Positions 8,333-16,387 are shown, numbered from the stretch's first letter. The stretch: 64,000 bases of DNA from Haloglomus halophilum (GCF_024298885.1 NZ_CP101166.1:3533149-3597148), one strand, 5' to 3'. The notes: generated from the letters alone by a model not told the origin. Translations and numbers: made by a program.

Positions 8333-8734
8333 ATGCCCCGCGAGGTCGAACACGACGCCACCGGGCCGTACGTACTCACGCCGGAGGATATCGATCCGGA
8401 CCACGGCGACATCGCCGTCTGCCGGTGCGGGCTCTCTCCCGAGTTCCCGTTCTGCGACGGCTCGCATCGGGCGACACGGGACGAGGACCCCGATGCGGTC
8501 TACCGCTATCCCGATGGACCCGACGGGGAGCGCCGGGCCGTCGCTGACGCCGAGAACCAGGGCGGCGAAGTGGGCGGCGGGGTCGGATGTGCCGAGGGGG
8601 TGGTCGCCATCCACGAGGCCCGTGGTCCCCGCATCGTCGACCCGGAGGAACTCACGGCTGCGGGCGGGCGTCTCGAACTCGTGCTGGCGGACCTTGCGAC
8701 CGAGGTGCTCGACGGGTCGGAGGACGACCAGTAA
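8333..8734 (+). CDS. CDGSH iron-sulfur domain protein with a degenerate second repeat
   Basis: A 133-aa protein. Residues 7-45 form a CDGSH domain with the 2Fe-2S ligands Cys30, Cys32, Cys41 and His45 (VCRCGLSPEFPFCDGSH). Residues 94-133 align with residues 7-45: HEARGPRIVDPEEL echoes HDATGPYVLTPEDI, and LDGSE sits where CDGSH should be, with all four ligands lost. GC3 stays high to the end, so the tail is genuinely coding. MitoNEET-like CDGSH proteins handle electrons or Fe-S cargo. An in-frame ATG at 8285 is less likely because its extra 16 codons look unconserved. Ends 6 bp from the convergent flavoprotein gene. Confidence 0.8.
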   Translation: MPREVEHDATGPYVLTPEDIDPDHGDIAVCRCGLSPEFPFCDGSHRATRDEDPDAVYRYPDGPDGERRAVADAENQGGEVGGGVGCAEGVVAIHEARGPRIVDPEELTAAGGRLELVLADLATEVLDGSEDDQ

Positions 8735-8740
8735 CGGGGC

Positions 8741-9295
8741 CTACTCCGCGTCGGCCGGCGTGTCGAAGTCGTGGAAGTGCTCGCCCTTCTCCTTCGAGAG
8801 GATGTTGAGCGCGGCGGCGGCGCCGTCACCGGCCGAGATGACCGCCTGCCACTCCTCGGCCCGGACCATCGCGCCCGTCGCGTACACGTCGTCGTGGCTG
8901 GTCTCCATCGTCACGTCCACGTCGACCACGTCGTCGTCGAAGTCGACGCCGAGGTCCTCGGCGAGGTCGCGCTTCGCGCCGGTGGCCAGCACCACGTAGT
9001 CGAACTCGTGGTCGTCGTCCTCGGTGACGACGGTGAATCCGTCGTCGGTCGCCTCGACGGCCGTCACCTCGGCGCCCTGGTGGCGTTCCACGCCGAACTC
9101 GTCGACCTGGTCGCGGGCCGTCTCCATGAAGGCACTCCCGTCCTCGGACTCGATGCCCAGGTAGTTGAACAGGTGCGCCTTGTGCATCCACGTCCCGTCC
9201 GTATCGAAGACGTGCGTCTCGAGGTCGTTCTTCGCCGTGAACAGTGCCGCACTCAGGCCGGCGGGACCACCGCCGACGACGCCTATGGTTGTCAT
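8741..9295 (-). CDS. Half-size FAD-dependent oxidoreductase (thioredoxin-reductase-like)
   Basis: A 184-aa flavoprotein. The dinucleotide-binding GVVGGGPAGLSAA lies at the very N-terminus, a second FAD contact VVLATGAKRDL is near the middle, and the closing DVYATGAMVRAEEWQAVISAGDGAAAALNI matches the last FAD motif of TrxB-type enzymes. The NAD(P)-binding insertion and the CxxC redox pair are absent, so it is about half of the usual 300 residues. Such single-domain flavoproteins occur in haloarchaea, and the electron partner is unknown. The start at 9295 is preferred to 9331 because the Rossmann strand begins right there and a GAACTTTTC box lies about 30 bp upstream. Confidence 0.8.
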   Translation of the reverse strand: MTTIGVVGGGPAGLSAALFTAKNDLETHVFDTDGTWMHKAHLFNYLGIESEDGSAFMETARDQVDEFGVERHQGAEVTAVEATDDGFTVVTEDDDHEFDYVVLATGAKRDLAEDLGVDFDDDVVDVDVTMETSHDDVYATGAMVRAEEWQAVISAGDGAAAALNILSKEKGEHFHDFDTPADAE

Positions 9296-9349
9296 CGGGA
9301 ACGGGTACGCCGTGGGTACAGAAAAGTTCACGCCGGGGTGGGAAGTGGA

Positions 9350-9445
9350 GCAATCTCATATCTCATATTCTCTCCAATTATGAAATATATACCTCAATTT
9401 ATTATAGAATAATTGCTTTATTTGGGGTGCGTCTTGAAATATCGG
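9350..9445. other. AT-rich intergenic island
   Basis: A stretch of about 95 bp dominated by A/T (CTCAATTTATTATAGAATAATTGC and similar) between the flavoprotein promoter and the 3' end of a methyltransferase gene. It holds no ORF. It includes T-runs that could end transcription of the methyltransferase on the minus strand. Such islands in a high-GC chromosome can mark terminators or traces of foreign DNA; I see no element ends. Confidence 0.4.
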
Positions 9446-9447
9446 AT

Positions 9448-10203
9448 TCACACTCGAACCGCCACCAGCCGAAGCCGACGGTAGTCGAGCGTCCACGTCT
9501 CGCCGTCGAACCGCTCCTCACGGAGACGCTCGACGATCGCGGCCGCGACCGCATCGCGGTCCGGCAGCTCCCCGAGCAGCGGGTCGCCGAACTGGGCGAG
9601 CCACGACGCCAGGCCGTCGGTGCCGTCGAGGTCGGTCGGCCGGTCGAACAGGACCGCCCGACGGACCTCGAACCCGGCGTCCTCCAGTCGCATCGTGTAC
9701 TCACCGACCGATGGGAAGTACCAGGGGTCGGCGGGGTCGTGGCCGTGCTCGCGTCGGGCGGCGTTCGCGGCCCGGACCACGCTCGCGACGTTGCCGGTGC
9801 CGCCGAGTTCGGCGACGAACCGGCCATCCGGGCGGAGCGCGTCGGCGACAGCCGCGAGGACGCGGTCCTGGTCGGCCGCCGGAACCCAGTGCAACGCTGC
9901 GTTCGACAGGGCTCCGTCGGCGCCACGTACGGGGGGCGCGCGCAGGTCCCCGCGGACGAACGCGGGGCCGTCGTGACGGGTACGCGCCCGGGCCACCATC
10001 GACGGCGAACGGTCCACACCGACGGCCCGTCCCGCGTCGCCGACGCGCTCGGCCAGGGTCGCGGTCAGGTCGCCCGTTCCACAGCCCAGGTCGAGCACCC
10101 GCTCGCCCGGTTCGGGGTCCAGTAGGTCGACGAGCGGCGTCCCGTAGGCCGCCACGAACGACTGGTCGGTGTCGTAGCGGGTGGCGTCCCAGTCACTGGT
10201 CAC
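9448..10203 (-). CDS. Class I SAM-dependent methyltransferase (trans-aconitate methyltransferase-like)
   Basis: A 251-aa protein. The SAM-binding motif I is VLDLGCGTGDLTATLAE at about residues 36-52, followed by VGVDRSPSMVARAR and then SNAALHWVPAADQDRVLAAV, the post-motif pattern of trans-aconitate 2-methyltransferase-like enzymes. The C-terminal helical cap includes WYFPSVGEYTMRLEDAGFEV. It transfers a methyl group from SAM to an unknown small molecule. It is a single-gene unit. Confidence 0.85.
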   Translation of the reverse strand: MTSDWDATRYDTDQSFVAAYGTPLVDLLDPEPGERVLDLGCGTGDLTATLAERVGDAGRAVGVDRSPSMVARARTRHDGPAFVRGDLRAPPVRGADGALSNAALHWVPAADQDRVLAAVADALRPDGRFVAELGGTGNVASVVRAANAARREHGHDPADPWYFPSVGEYTMRLEDAGFEVRRAVLFDRPTDLDGTDGLASWLAQFGDPLLGELPDRDAVAAAIVERLREERFDGETWTLDYRRLRLVAVRV

Positions 10204-10260
10204 GTCGGCGGTCAGGGGCGGTGCCGGGTTGAGGCTACCGGGTCCCTGTCATCGGGGGTC

Positions 10261-10317
10261 AGGGCCGTCTCAGGGCGTCAGGGCCGTCTCAGGGCGTCGG
10301 GGCCGTCTCAGGGCGTG
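10261..10317. repeat. Three tandem copies of a 19-bp unit
   Basis: The unit AGGGCCGTCTCAGGGCGTC occurs perfectly at 10261-10279 and 10280-10298, and with first- and last-base changes at 10299-10317. The third copy contains the stop codon of the small membrane protein gene on the minus strand. Nineteen is not a multiple of three, so copy-number change would not preserve frame. Probably slippage. Confidence 0.85.
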
Positions 10318-10571
10318 CCGCGGGCGTGAGCGTCGGCGACGAGTTTGTAGATGATGCCGATGGTCCCGCCGTACACCAGCACGGTGCCGACGACGAGGAA
10401 CAGGGTCCGGAGGACGTCGGCGAGCAGGAACAGGTTGCTCCCCCGTCCCAGTCGGAACGCCTCGACCCCGAGGCCGAGACAGAGCGTTCCGACGATGACG
10501 ACGGCGTAGAGGAGGGCCATCTCGCGGCTGACGACGTATCGCAGGGCTTCCCTCGCGGTGACGACTGCCAT
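10308..10571 (-). CDS. Small two-TM membrane protein
   Basis: An 87-aa protein with a basic N-terminus (MAVVTAREALRYVVSREM), a first helix (about residues 18-38) and a second helix (48-76), then a short polar tail HARGTP. Its stop codon lies in the third copy of a 19-bp tandem repeat, so the C-terminus may be recent. I recognise no family beyond haloarchaeal membrane hypotheticals. It is divergent from the penicillin acylase gene 100 bp away. Confidence 0.6.
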   Translation of the reverse strand: MAVVTAREALRYVVSREMALLYAVVIVGTLCLGLGVEAFRLGRGSNLFLLADVLRTLFLVVGTVLVYGGTIGIIYKLVADAHARGTP

Positions 10572-10669
10572 GTGACGGCTGCCGCGCCCGGCGTGTTAAA
10601 TCCACGCACGCCGACCGTGGGAACCGGGCACACGAACACTTATTCGGGAGCCGACCGCCGTCCGGCAGT

Positions 10670-13171
10670 ATGGTATCCGATCTCGGGGGAGCGGTCGCCT
10701 CGGTTCTCGCGCTGGCGTTGCTTGTCTCCGCGGCGGTCGGCGGCGGGTCGTTCGTCACGCTGTCGGCGCCGGCGTCGGGGGAGGCGTGGGGGCCATCGTA
10801 CGGCGCGAACGACGGGTCGGTCGCCTCGACGGCGGTCGACCTCGGCGGCCCGCGAGAGATCGAGAACCCGTACGGCCGCGCGACCGTCCGGTTCGACGAG
10901 CACGGGGTGCCCCACATCAACGCCTCCAACACCCGGGCGATGGCGTTCGCGGTTGGCTACGTGCAGGCGCGTGACCGCCTGTTCCAGATGGACCTCCAGC
11001 GCCGGCTGATGGAGGGGAACCTCTCGGCCGCGTTCGGCGCCCGGGCGCTGGAGTCCGACCGCTTCCACCGCCGGATGGGGTTCGATGCCGCCGCCAACGC
11101 CTCCTGGCGGCGCATCCAGAACACCGAGACCGGCGAGGGCGTCCGGGCCTACACCGCTGGCGTCAACCGGTACATGGACACCCGTCCGACACCGTTCGAG
11201 TTCCGCGCGAACGACTACGAGCCGACGCGCTGGACCCCACAGGACACCCTCATCGTCGGGAAGCTCATCGCCTGGCAGCTCACCGGCGACTTCCGTGACC
11301 TGGAGGGACGTAGCATCCGGCGGGCGTTCCCCGACCGGCGCGAGGCCATCGGGCGACTCTATCCGGACCGGCTCGACCACGACGACGCCATCGTCGACAA
11401 CGCCGTCGGCGGGCAGCGAAACGACCTCGGCGAGCCCCGCCCGGACCTCGTCGAGGGGGTCGATGTGGGTGGGATGCAGGGGCTCTACGAGGAACTCCGC
11501 CCGTATCAGTCCTCGCCGGGGCTGGGGTCGAACTCCTGGGTCGTCGGCGGGCGCTACACGCCCGACGGGAGTCCCATCGTCGCGAACGACCCGCACCTCT
11601 CGCTGAACGTCCCCCCCGTCTGGTACGAGCAGCACCTCCGCGTCCGTGGCGCGGGGCGCGAGGACACGATGGACGTGCGCGGGGTCGCCTTCCCGGGCGT
11701 CCCGACGGTCGTCATCGGGGCCAACGACGACATCGCGTGGAGCTTCACCAACGTCGGCGCCGACCAGGTCGACCTCTACCGCTACGAGCGACCCTCCGAG
11801 AACACGTATCGTTACAGGGAGGAGGTGCGGGAGTTCGAGACCCACAACGAGACCATCCCCGTCAAGGACGGGCGCGACCGGACGGTCCGCATCCGCCGGA
11901 CGGTCCACGGGCCCTTCATCTCCCGTGAGACGCCACAGGGTCGGGTCGGGGTCGGGGTTTCCTGGGTCGGGCTCGGCGACACCCGCGAGTCGCAGGCCAT
12001 CCTCCGGCTGAACAAGGCCGACGACCTCGACGAGGTGCGGGACATCATGCGGCGGTTCGACTCGCCGACGCAGAACTTCGTGGCGGCCGACATCAGGGAC
12101 GGCGGGACCTACTTCCGCATCACCGGTCGCTACCCCGTCCGGACGGTCGACAACCGCACCGTCGAGGGCGACCGGGTGTTCAACGGCAGCGCCGCCCGGA
12201 TGGAGTGGCCCGGGTTCGAGCCGTACGGGCGGACGAACTGGTCCGCGTTCCACGACTACGACGAGGTCCCGGAGGTTCGGAACCCGGGCTACCTCGCGAC
12301 CGCGAACCAGCGGACCATGGACGACCCGCCGTTCTACATCGCGCACAGCCCGCGCTACGCGGACCCGTACCGGGGCGAGCGCATCCACGAACTGCTCGAC
12401 CAGCGTGCGTCGTCCGACCGGCCCATCACCGCGGCGTACGTCAAGCGAATCCAGCGTGATGTCCACAGCGAGGCCGCCGAGGACTTCGTCCCCATCATCC
12501 AGGACGCGACGGGGAAGATGCAGCCCAGCACCCGCGAGGCTGCCGCGGACCTCGCCGAGTGGGACCACAACATGACGCGCGACTCGCAGTCGGCGCTGCT
12601 GTTCGCGCTCTGGTTGGACCACTACCGTAACGCCACCTTCGGCGACGAGTTCCGCTCGCGCGGCCTCGACGAGTCCTACTTCCCGAAGGACTACACGCTG
12701 GGCCAGCTCCCGCCGAACGCGCGCTGGTTCGACGACATCCGTACCGACCGACGGGAGCGCCGTGCCGACATCGCCGCGCGGGCACTCCGGAAGGCCATCG
12801 CGGAGGCCGACCGCGAGGGCTGGGAGGTCTACGGCGACTACAACCGGCTGGACTTGGACCACCCGTTCCCGCTCGACTTCCTCGACTACCCGGAGCAGCC
12901 GATGGACGGCTCGCCGTACACCGTCTCGAACTTCCGCTCCCAGCGGTCGACGCAGGCGGGCTCCTCGTGGCGGATGGTCGTCACCGAGGGGTCGTCGTTC
13001 GGTGTCATCCCGGGCGGGCAGTCGGCCAATCCGTTCTCGCCACACTACCACAGTCAGCTGGACGAGTGGGCGGCCGGCGAGTACAAGCCGATGGCGCGCG
13101 AGCCGGCCGGTGAGCGCGAACTCGTCTTCGTCCCCGCGGACGGTGGCGACGACGGGGGTGATGGCTCGTGA
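10670..13171 (+). CDS. Penicillin acylase family (Ntn-hydrolase) protein, exported
   Basis: An 833-aa precursor. Residues about 7-30 form a hydrophobic signal or anchor. The alpha-chain part contains GRATVRFDEHGVPHI and the YVQARDRLFQMDLQRR motif. Autoprocessing and catalysis would use Ser287, the first residue of SNSWVVGG after PGLG, and this is followed by the beta-chain motif NDPHLSLNVPPVWYEQHLR. The IAWSFTNVGADQVDLY strand and a C-terminal GGQSANPFSPHYHSQLDEWAAGEYKPM are also family marks. Members hydrolyse amides such as penicillins, acyl-homoserine lactones or N-acyl amino acids; the substrate here is unknown. A CTTATTC box lies about 27 bp upstream. It overlaps the next gene by 4 bp. 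Confidence 0.92.
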   Translation: MVSDLGGAVASVLALALLVSAAVGGGSFVTLSAPASGEAWGPSYGANDGSVASTAVDLGGPREIENPYGRATVRFDEHGVPHINASNTRAMAFAVGYVQARDRLFQMDLQRRLMEGNLSAAFGARALESDRFHRRMGFDAAANASWRRIQNTETGEGVRAYTAGVNRYMDTRPTPFEFRANDYEPTRWTPQDTLIVGKLIAWQLTGDFRDLEGRSIRRAFPDRREAIGRLYPDRLDHDDAIVDNAVGGQRNDLGEPRPDLVEGVDVGGMQGLYEELRPYQSSPGLGSNSWVVGGRYTPDGSPIVANDPHLSLNVPPVWYEQHLRVRGAGREDTMDVRGVAFPGVPTVVIGANDDIAWSFTNVGADQVDLYRYERPSENTYRYREEVREFETHNETIPVKDGRDRTVRIRRTVHGPFISRETPQGRVGVGVSWVGLGDTRESQAILRLNKADDLDEVRDIMRRFDSPTQNFVAADIRDGGTYFRITGRYPVRTVDNRTVEGDRVFNGSAARMEWPGFEPYGRTNWSAFHDYDEVPEVRNPGYLATANQRTMDDPPFYIAHSPRYADPYRGERIHELLDQRASSDRPITAAYVKRIQRDVHSEAAEDFVPIIQDATGKMQPSTREAAADLAEWDHNMTRDSQSALLFALWLDHYRNATFGDEFRSRGLDESYFPKDYTLGQLPPNARWFDDIRTDRRERRADIAARALRKAIAEADREGWEVYGDYNRLDLDHPFPLDFLDYPEQPMDGSPYTVSNFRSQRSTQAGSSWRMVVTEGSSFGVIPGGQSANPFSPHYHSQLDEWAAGEYKPMAREPAGERELVFVPADGGDDGGDGS

Positions 13172-13533
13172 GCTACCTGACGCCCGACGCGCTCGCCGCG
13201 GTCCGGCGGCGACGCGAGGACGAACTGACCCTCGTGGCGTTCCTGCTCGGCCTCGTCGCCGTGCTCGTGACGACGCTCGTGCCCGCCATCCCGCCCGGAA
13301 CCGGGCTCGTCGTGGGCGGGCTCCTCGTCGGCGTGGCGGCCGGGTCGCTCGGGCGGGCGGCCCAGCTCGGCTGCTACTTCGGCGGGCTCGTCCTCGTCGC
13401 CTGGGGGGTCGTGCTGGTCCTGTTCGGCGTGTTCGGCGCCGTCGCAACGGCGACGCCGCTGTCGTTACTGGCGCTCGTGCTCGGGGTCGCCCTGCCGACG
13501 CTGGCGGCGGTGACGGTCCGGGGACTGGTGTGA
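13168..13533 (+). CDS. Small multi-TM membrane protein coupled to penicillin acylase
   Basis: A 121-aa protein starting at a GTG that overlaps the TGA of the acylase gene (GTGA). It has about four hydrophobic helices (residues 22-40, 44-62, 66-90 and 95-118) and a charged N-terminus (VRRRREDELT). I do not recognise a family. The overlap implies it is made together with the acylase, so it may help membrane placement of that enzyme; that is inference. Confidence 0.65.
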   Translation: MSYLTPDALAAVRRRREDELTLVAFLLGLVAVLVTTLVPAIPPGTGLVVGGLLVGVAAGSLGRAAQLGCYFGGLVLVAWGVVLVLFGVFGAVATATPLSLLALVLGVALPTLAAVTVRGLV

Positions 13534-13687
13534 CCCGCCGAGCCCCCGGTTCTCGCTTCGGGCGACCGAACGGGACGTGACGCGGGCAGCGAGTCCGCTC
13601 GCGAGGACAGTGGTTCAGGAATCTATCAACTGGGTTCTCCAGCTTCTCTTCGCTGATGGAGCCCAATACCACTATATCGAACCATAT

Positions 13688-13739
13688 GGCAGATCATCTG
13701 CCGCCGCTCCGAAATCACTAATTGAGAATGCGCTCAATT
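13688..13739 (+). promoter_or_regulatory. Two inverted repeats upstream of arsR (candidate ArsR operators)
   Basis: GGCAGAT-C-ATCTGCC (13688-13702) is a perfect 7-1-7 palindrome. AATTGAG-AATGCG-CTCAATT (13720-13739) is a perfect 7-6-7 inverted repeat. The second covers the position expected for the TATA box (about 22-28 bp before the ATG at 13748), so a bound repressor would block transcription start. The region is AT-rich compared with its surroundings. Confidence 0.55.
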
Positions 13740-13747
13740 CAGCACTC

Positions 13748-14146
13748 ATGGCCCAGACCACGGAACGACTGCGGCGCTATCTCGACGACGAGCTCGGGGA
13801 GTGTCGCGACGAGGACGTCGAGCGTCGGCTCGACGAGCTCGGGACACTCGAAGCGGCGCTCGGGAGCGCGCAGGTGGACGCCGAACTCGGTGTGGTTTCG
13901 GCACTGTCCAACGAGACGCGGTACACGCTGGTCCGTGTGCTCGTGGCCGCTCGCGAGGAGCTCTGTGTCTGCGAACTGAACGCGGTCGTCGACGTGACCG
14001 AGAGCGGACTCAGTCACGCACTGTCGAAGCTCGTCGATGCGGGGCTGGCCGACGGCCGGCAGGACGGCCGGTGGAAGAAGTACCGTGCGACCAACCGGGC
14101 CGTCGCGCTCGTCACCGTCCTCGAGGGGAGCGTGAGCGATGAGTAA
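13748..14146 (+). CDS. arsR: ArsR-type winged-helix repressor with arsenic-site cysteines
   Basis: A 132-aa regulator. A charged N-terminal helix precedes the wHTH, which reads LSNETRYTLVRVL, then ELCVCEL at residues 71-77, then VTESGLSHALSKLVDAGLADGR. The ELCVCEL pair (Cys73 and Cys75) is the As(III)-binding motif of classical ArsR. Metalloid binding should release it from the two inverted repeats just upstream, derepressing itself and acr3, with which it overlaps by 8 bp. The start at 13748 is preferred over 13577 because the longer reading covers AT-rich operator DNA. Confidence 0.9.
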   Translation: MAQTTERLRRYLDDELGECRDEDVERRLDELGTLEAALGSAQVDAELGVVSALSNETRYTLVRVLVAAREELCVCELNAVVDVTESGLSHALSKLVDAGLADGRQDGRWKKYRATNRAVALVTVLEGSVSDE

Positions 14147-15305
14147 CGTCGACGCGCACGAACACGGGCCCGACTGTGGCTGTGAGAGCTGTGGGGACCC
14201 GCGGTCGATGGACTTCCTCGACAAGTACCTCACCGTCTGGATCTTCGGCGCGATGGCGGTCGGCGTCGGGCTCGGGTTCGTCGCCCCGTCGGTGACCCGG
14301 CCGATACAGGACCTCCATCTCGTCGAGGTCGGCCTCATCCTGATGATGTACCCGCCGCTGGCGAAGGCCGACTACTCGCAGCTTCGGGCTGTGTTCAGCA
14401 ACTGGCGCGTGCTCGGGTTGAGCCTCGTCCAGAACTGGCTCATCGGCCCGACGCTGATGTTCGGGCTCGCGGTCGTGTTCTTCAGCGGCCTCGTCCCCGG
14501 ACTGCCGGCGCGCCCCGAGTACTTCCTCGGCCTGGTGTTCATCGGGATGGCCCGGTGTATCGCGATGGTGCTGGTCTGGAACGAACTCGCCGAGGGCTCG
14601 ACCGAGTACGTCACCGGGCTGGTGGCGTTCAACAGCCTCTTCCAGATCATCACCTACGGCGTCTACGTCTGGTTCTTCGCGCTGTTCCTCCCGCCGCTGC
14701 TCGGGATGGAGTCGCTCGTCGCCGGCATCACGACCTTCGACATCACGCCGATACAGGTGGTCGAGGCCATCGTCATCTTCCTCGGCGTCCCGTTCGCGGC
14801 CGGCTTCCTGACACGCTACGTCGGGACCCGGGTGAAGAGCGAATCGTGGTACGACGAGGAGTTCATCCCAACAATCGACCCGCTGACGCTGGTCGCGCTC
14901 CTGTTCACCGTCATCGTGATGTTCGCCACGCAGGGGGGCACCATCGTCGCCGCACCGGGCGATGTCCTGCTCATCGCGGTGCCGCTGACCATCTACTTCG
15001 TCGTGATGTTCCTCGTGAGCTTCGGGATGGGCAAGGGTATCGGTGCGGACTACTCGACGACGACGGCCATCGGGTTCACGGCCGCGTCGAACAACTTCGA
15101 GCTGGCCATCGCCGTCGCCGTGGCGGTGTTCGGCGTCGGCTCCGGCGTCGCGTTCGCGACCGTCGTCGGCCCGCTCATCGAGGTGCCCGTCCTGCTGGCG
15201 CTGGTCAACGTCGCGCTGTACTTCCAGCGGAAGTTCGACTGGAGCGGGGCCACGGCGGGCGGGCTCCCCCCGACCGCCTCGGAACCGGCACCCGAGGACG
15301 ACTGA
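14139..15305 (+). CDS. acr3: ACR3 family arsenite efflux permease
   Basis: A 388-aa, ten-TM permease of the bile/arsenite/riboflavin transporter superfamily. The family signature GMARCIAMVLVWN carries the essential cysteine, here Cys140; SMDFLDKYLTVWIF and FTAASNNFELAIAVAV are further marks. It exports arsenite (and perhaps antimonite) from the cytoplasm using ion gradient. An unusual N-terminal leader, rich in His and Cys (HEHGPDCGCESCGD), precedes the first helix and might capture the metalloid. The gene overlaps arsR by 8 bp, so it forms one operon with it. No ArsA, ArsC or ArsM is nearby. Confidence 0.93.
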   Translation: MSNVDAHEHGPDCGCESCGDPRSMDFLDKYLTVWIFGAMAVGVGLGFVAPSVTRPIQDLHLVEVGLILMMYPPLAKADYSQLRAVFSNWRVLGLSLVQNWLIGPTLMFGLAVVFFSGLVPGLPARPEYFLGLVFIGMARCIAMVLVWNELAEGSTEYVTGLVAFNSLFQIITYGVYVWFFALFLPPLLGMESLVAGITTFDITPIQVVEAIVIFLGVPFAAGFLTRYVGTRVKSESWYDEEFIPTIDPLTLVALLFTVIVMFATQGGTIVAAPGDVLLIAVPLTIYFVVMFLVSFGMGKGIGADYSTTTAIGFTAASNNFELAIAVAVAVFGVGSGVAFATVVGPLIEVPVLLALVNVALYFQRKFDWSGATAGGLPPTASEPAPEDD

Positions 15306-15413
15306 GCGCGCCGCGGCCCGACTCCGCGGGCCGGAACCCAACCGACGGACCCACCGACGCTTCCGTCTCGCCGCGACCCACAGACTCCTCACCCGGCCCG
15401 TCGTACACCGACC

Positions 15414-16193
15414 ATGCACTTCGAGGGTGTCGTCCTCGACCTCGACGGGACGGTCTATCGCGGTGGGGAACCGATTCCGGGGGCGCCGGAGACCATCGGT
15501 CGGCTCCGCGAGCGGGGTTGCTCGCTGCTGTTCTGCTCGAACAATCCGACGAAGGGCCGTGAGGCGTACGTCGACCGGCTCGCAGGGATGGGTATCGAGG
15601 CGACGGCCGACGAGGTGCTCTCGGCGGGTGCCGTCACCACGCGGTACCTCCGTGACCACCACGCCGACGACCTGCTGTACGTCGTCGGCTCGTCGGGGCT
15701 CCGCGAGCAACTCACCGACGCCGACCTCCGGACGACCGACGACCCCGAGGCGTGCGAGGCACTCGTCGTCTCGTTCTACCGCGGGTTCGACTACGACACC
15801 CTGACCGACGCCTACCTGGCGGGCAAGGATGGCTGTCCGTTCGTCGGGAGCGACCCGGACGTGGTCATCCCCACCGAGACCGGGATGGTTCCGGGGTCGG
15901 GCGCCATCGTCGGCGCCGTCGCGAGCATTCTCGAACGGGACCCGGACCACGTCCTCGGCAAGCCCTCCTCGGAGGCCGTCGCGATGGCCACCGAGGCGCT
16001 CGGGGTTGCCCCTACGCGGTGCCTGATGGTCGGTGACCGTCTCGACACGGATATCGCGTTCGGCGAGCGGGCCGGCATGACGACCGCGCTCGTCCGGACG
16101 GGCGTCAACGACGACGCCGACGTGGTCGAGAGCGACGTGACCCCGGACCACGTGCTCGACTCCATCGCGGACGTGGAGCGGCTGTTCGACTGA
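15414..16193 (+). CDS. HAD-IIA family phosphatase (NagD-like)
   Basis: A 259-aa hydrolase. Motif I is VVLDLDGTVYRGG, with the nucleophile and acid aspartates in DLDGT. Motif II is FCSNNPTKGREAY. The type IIA cap is between. Motif III is the Lys of LGKPSSEA, and motif IV is MVGDRLDTDI. It dephosphorylates small phosphorylated metabolites such as glycolate-, sugar- or nucleotide phosphates; substrate cannot be set from sequence. It is a single gene. Confidence 0.9.
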   Translation: MHFEGVVLDLDGTVYRGGEPIPGAPETIGRLRERGCSLLFCSNNPTKGREAYVDRLAGMGIEATADEVLSAGAVTTRYLRDHHADDLLYVVGSSGLREQLTDADLRTTDDPEACEALVVSFYRGFDYDTLTDAYLAGKDGCPFVGSDPDVVIPTETGMVPGSGAIVGAVASILERDPDHVLGKPSSEAVAMATEALGVAPTRCLMVGDRLDTDIAFGERAGMTTALVRTGVNDDADVVESDVTPDHVLDSIADVERLFD

Positions 16194-16243
16194 CCCCTGC
16201 CCCGGAAACGCTTATGGCGAGCGGCGGTCCACGGTCGCGTGTC

Positions 16244-16387
16244 ATGACCGAGGAGACGCTGACCTCACCCCCCGACAGAGCGGTCGACAAGGAACACGTC
16301 CGGCGGAACCGGTGCATCCGGGACTGCGGGTCCGGCCTCCGCGAGGGCTACGCTGCGGCGTGGACCGAGGCGCCCCGGAACGGCTGA
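16244..16387 (+). CDS. Small hypothetical protein (47 aa)
   Basis: A short ORF beginning MTEETLTSPPDRAVDKEHV and ending TEAPRNG. It contains two cysteines (RCIRDCGSGLREGY). A typical leaderless promoter (GAAACGCTTATGG, 16205-16217) lies 27-39 bp before the ATG at 16244, and third codon positions are almost all G/C. An in-frame ATG at 16214 lies inside the promoter element, so I prefer 16244. No family recognised. Confidence 0.5.
   Translation: MTEETLTSPPDRAVDKEHVRRNRCIRDCGSGLREGYAAAWTEAPRNG

Noticed and set aside
10640-13672. Very long open frame on the minus strand, opposite the penicillin acylase gene
   Set aside because: It is a mirror of the acylase codons: GC-rich third positions rarely give stops on the other strand. 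Its composition (Arg, Pro, Val and Gly-heavy) has no domain.
14112-16151. Minus-strand open frame of about 680 codons across acr3 and the HAD gene
   Set aside because: It spans two well-supported plus-strand genes and has a His/Arg/Glu-rich composition typical of antisense readings.
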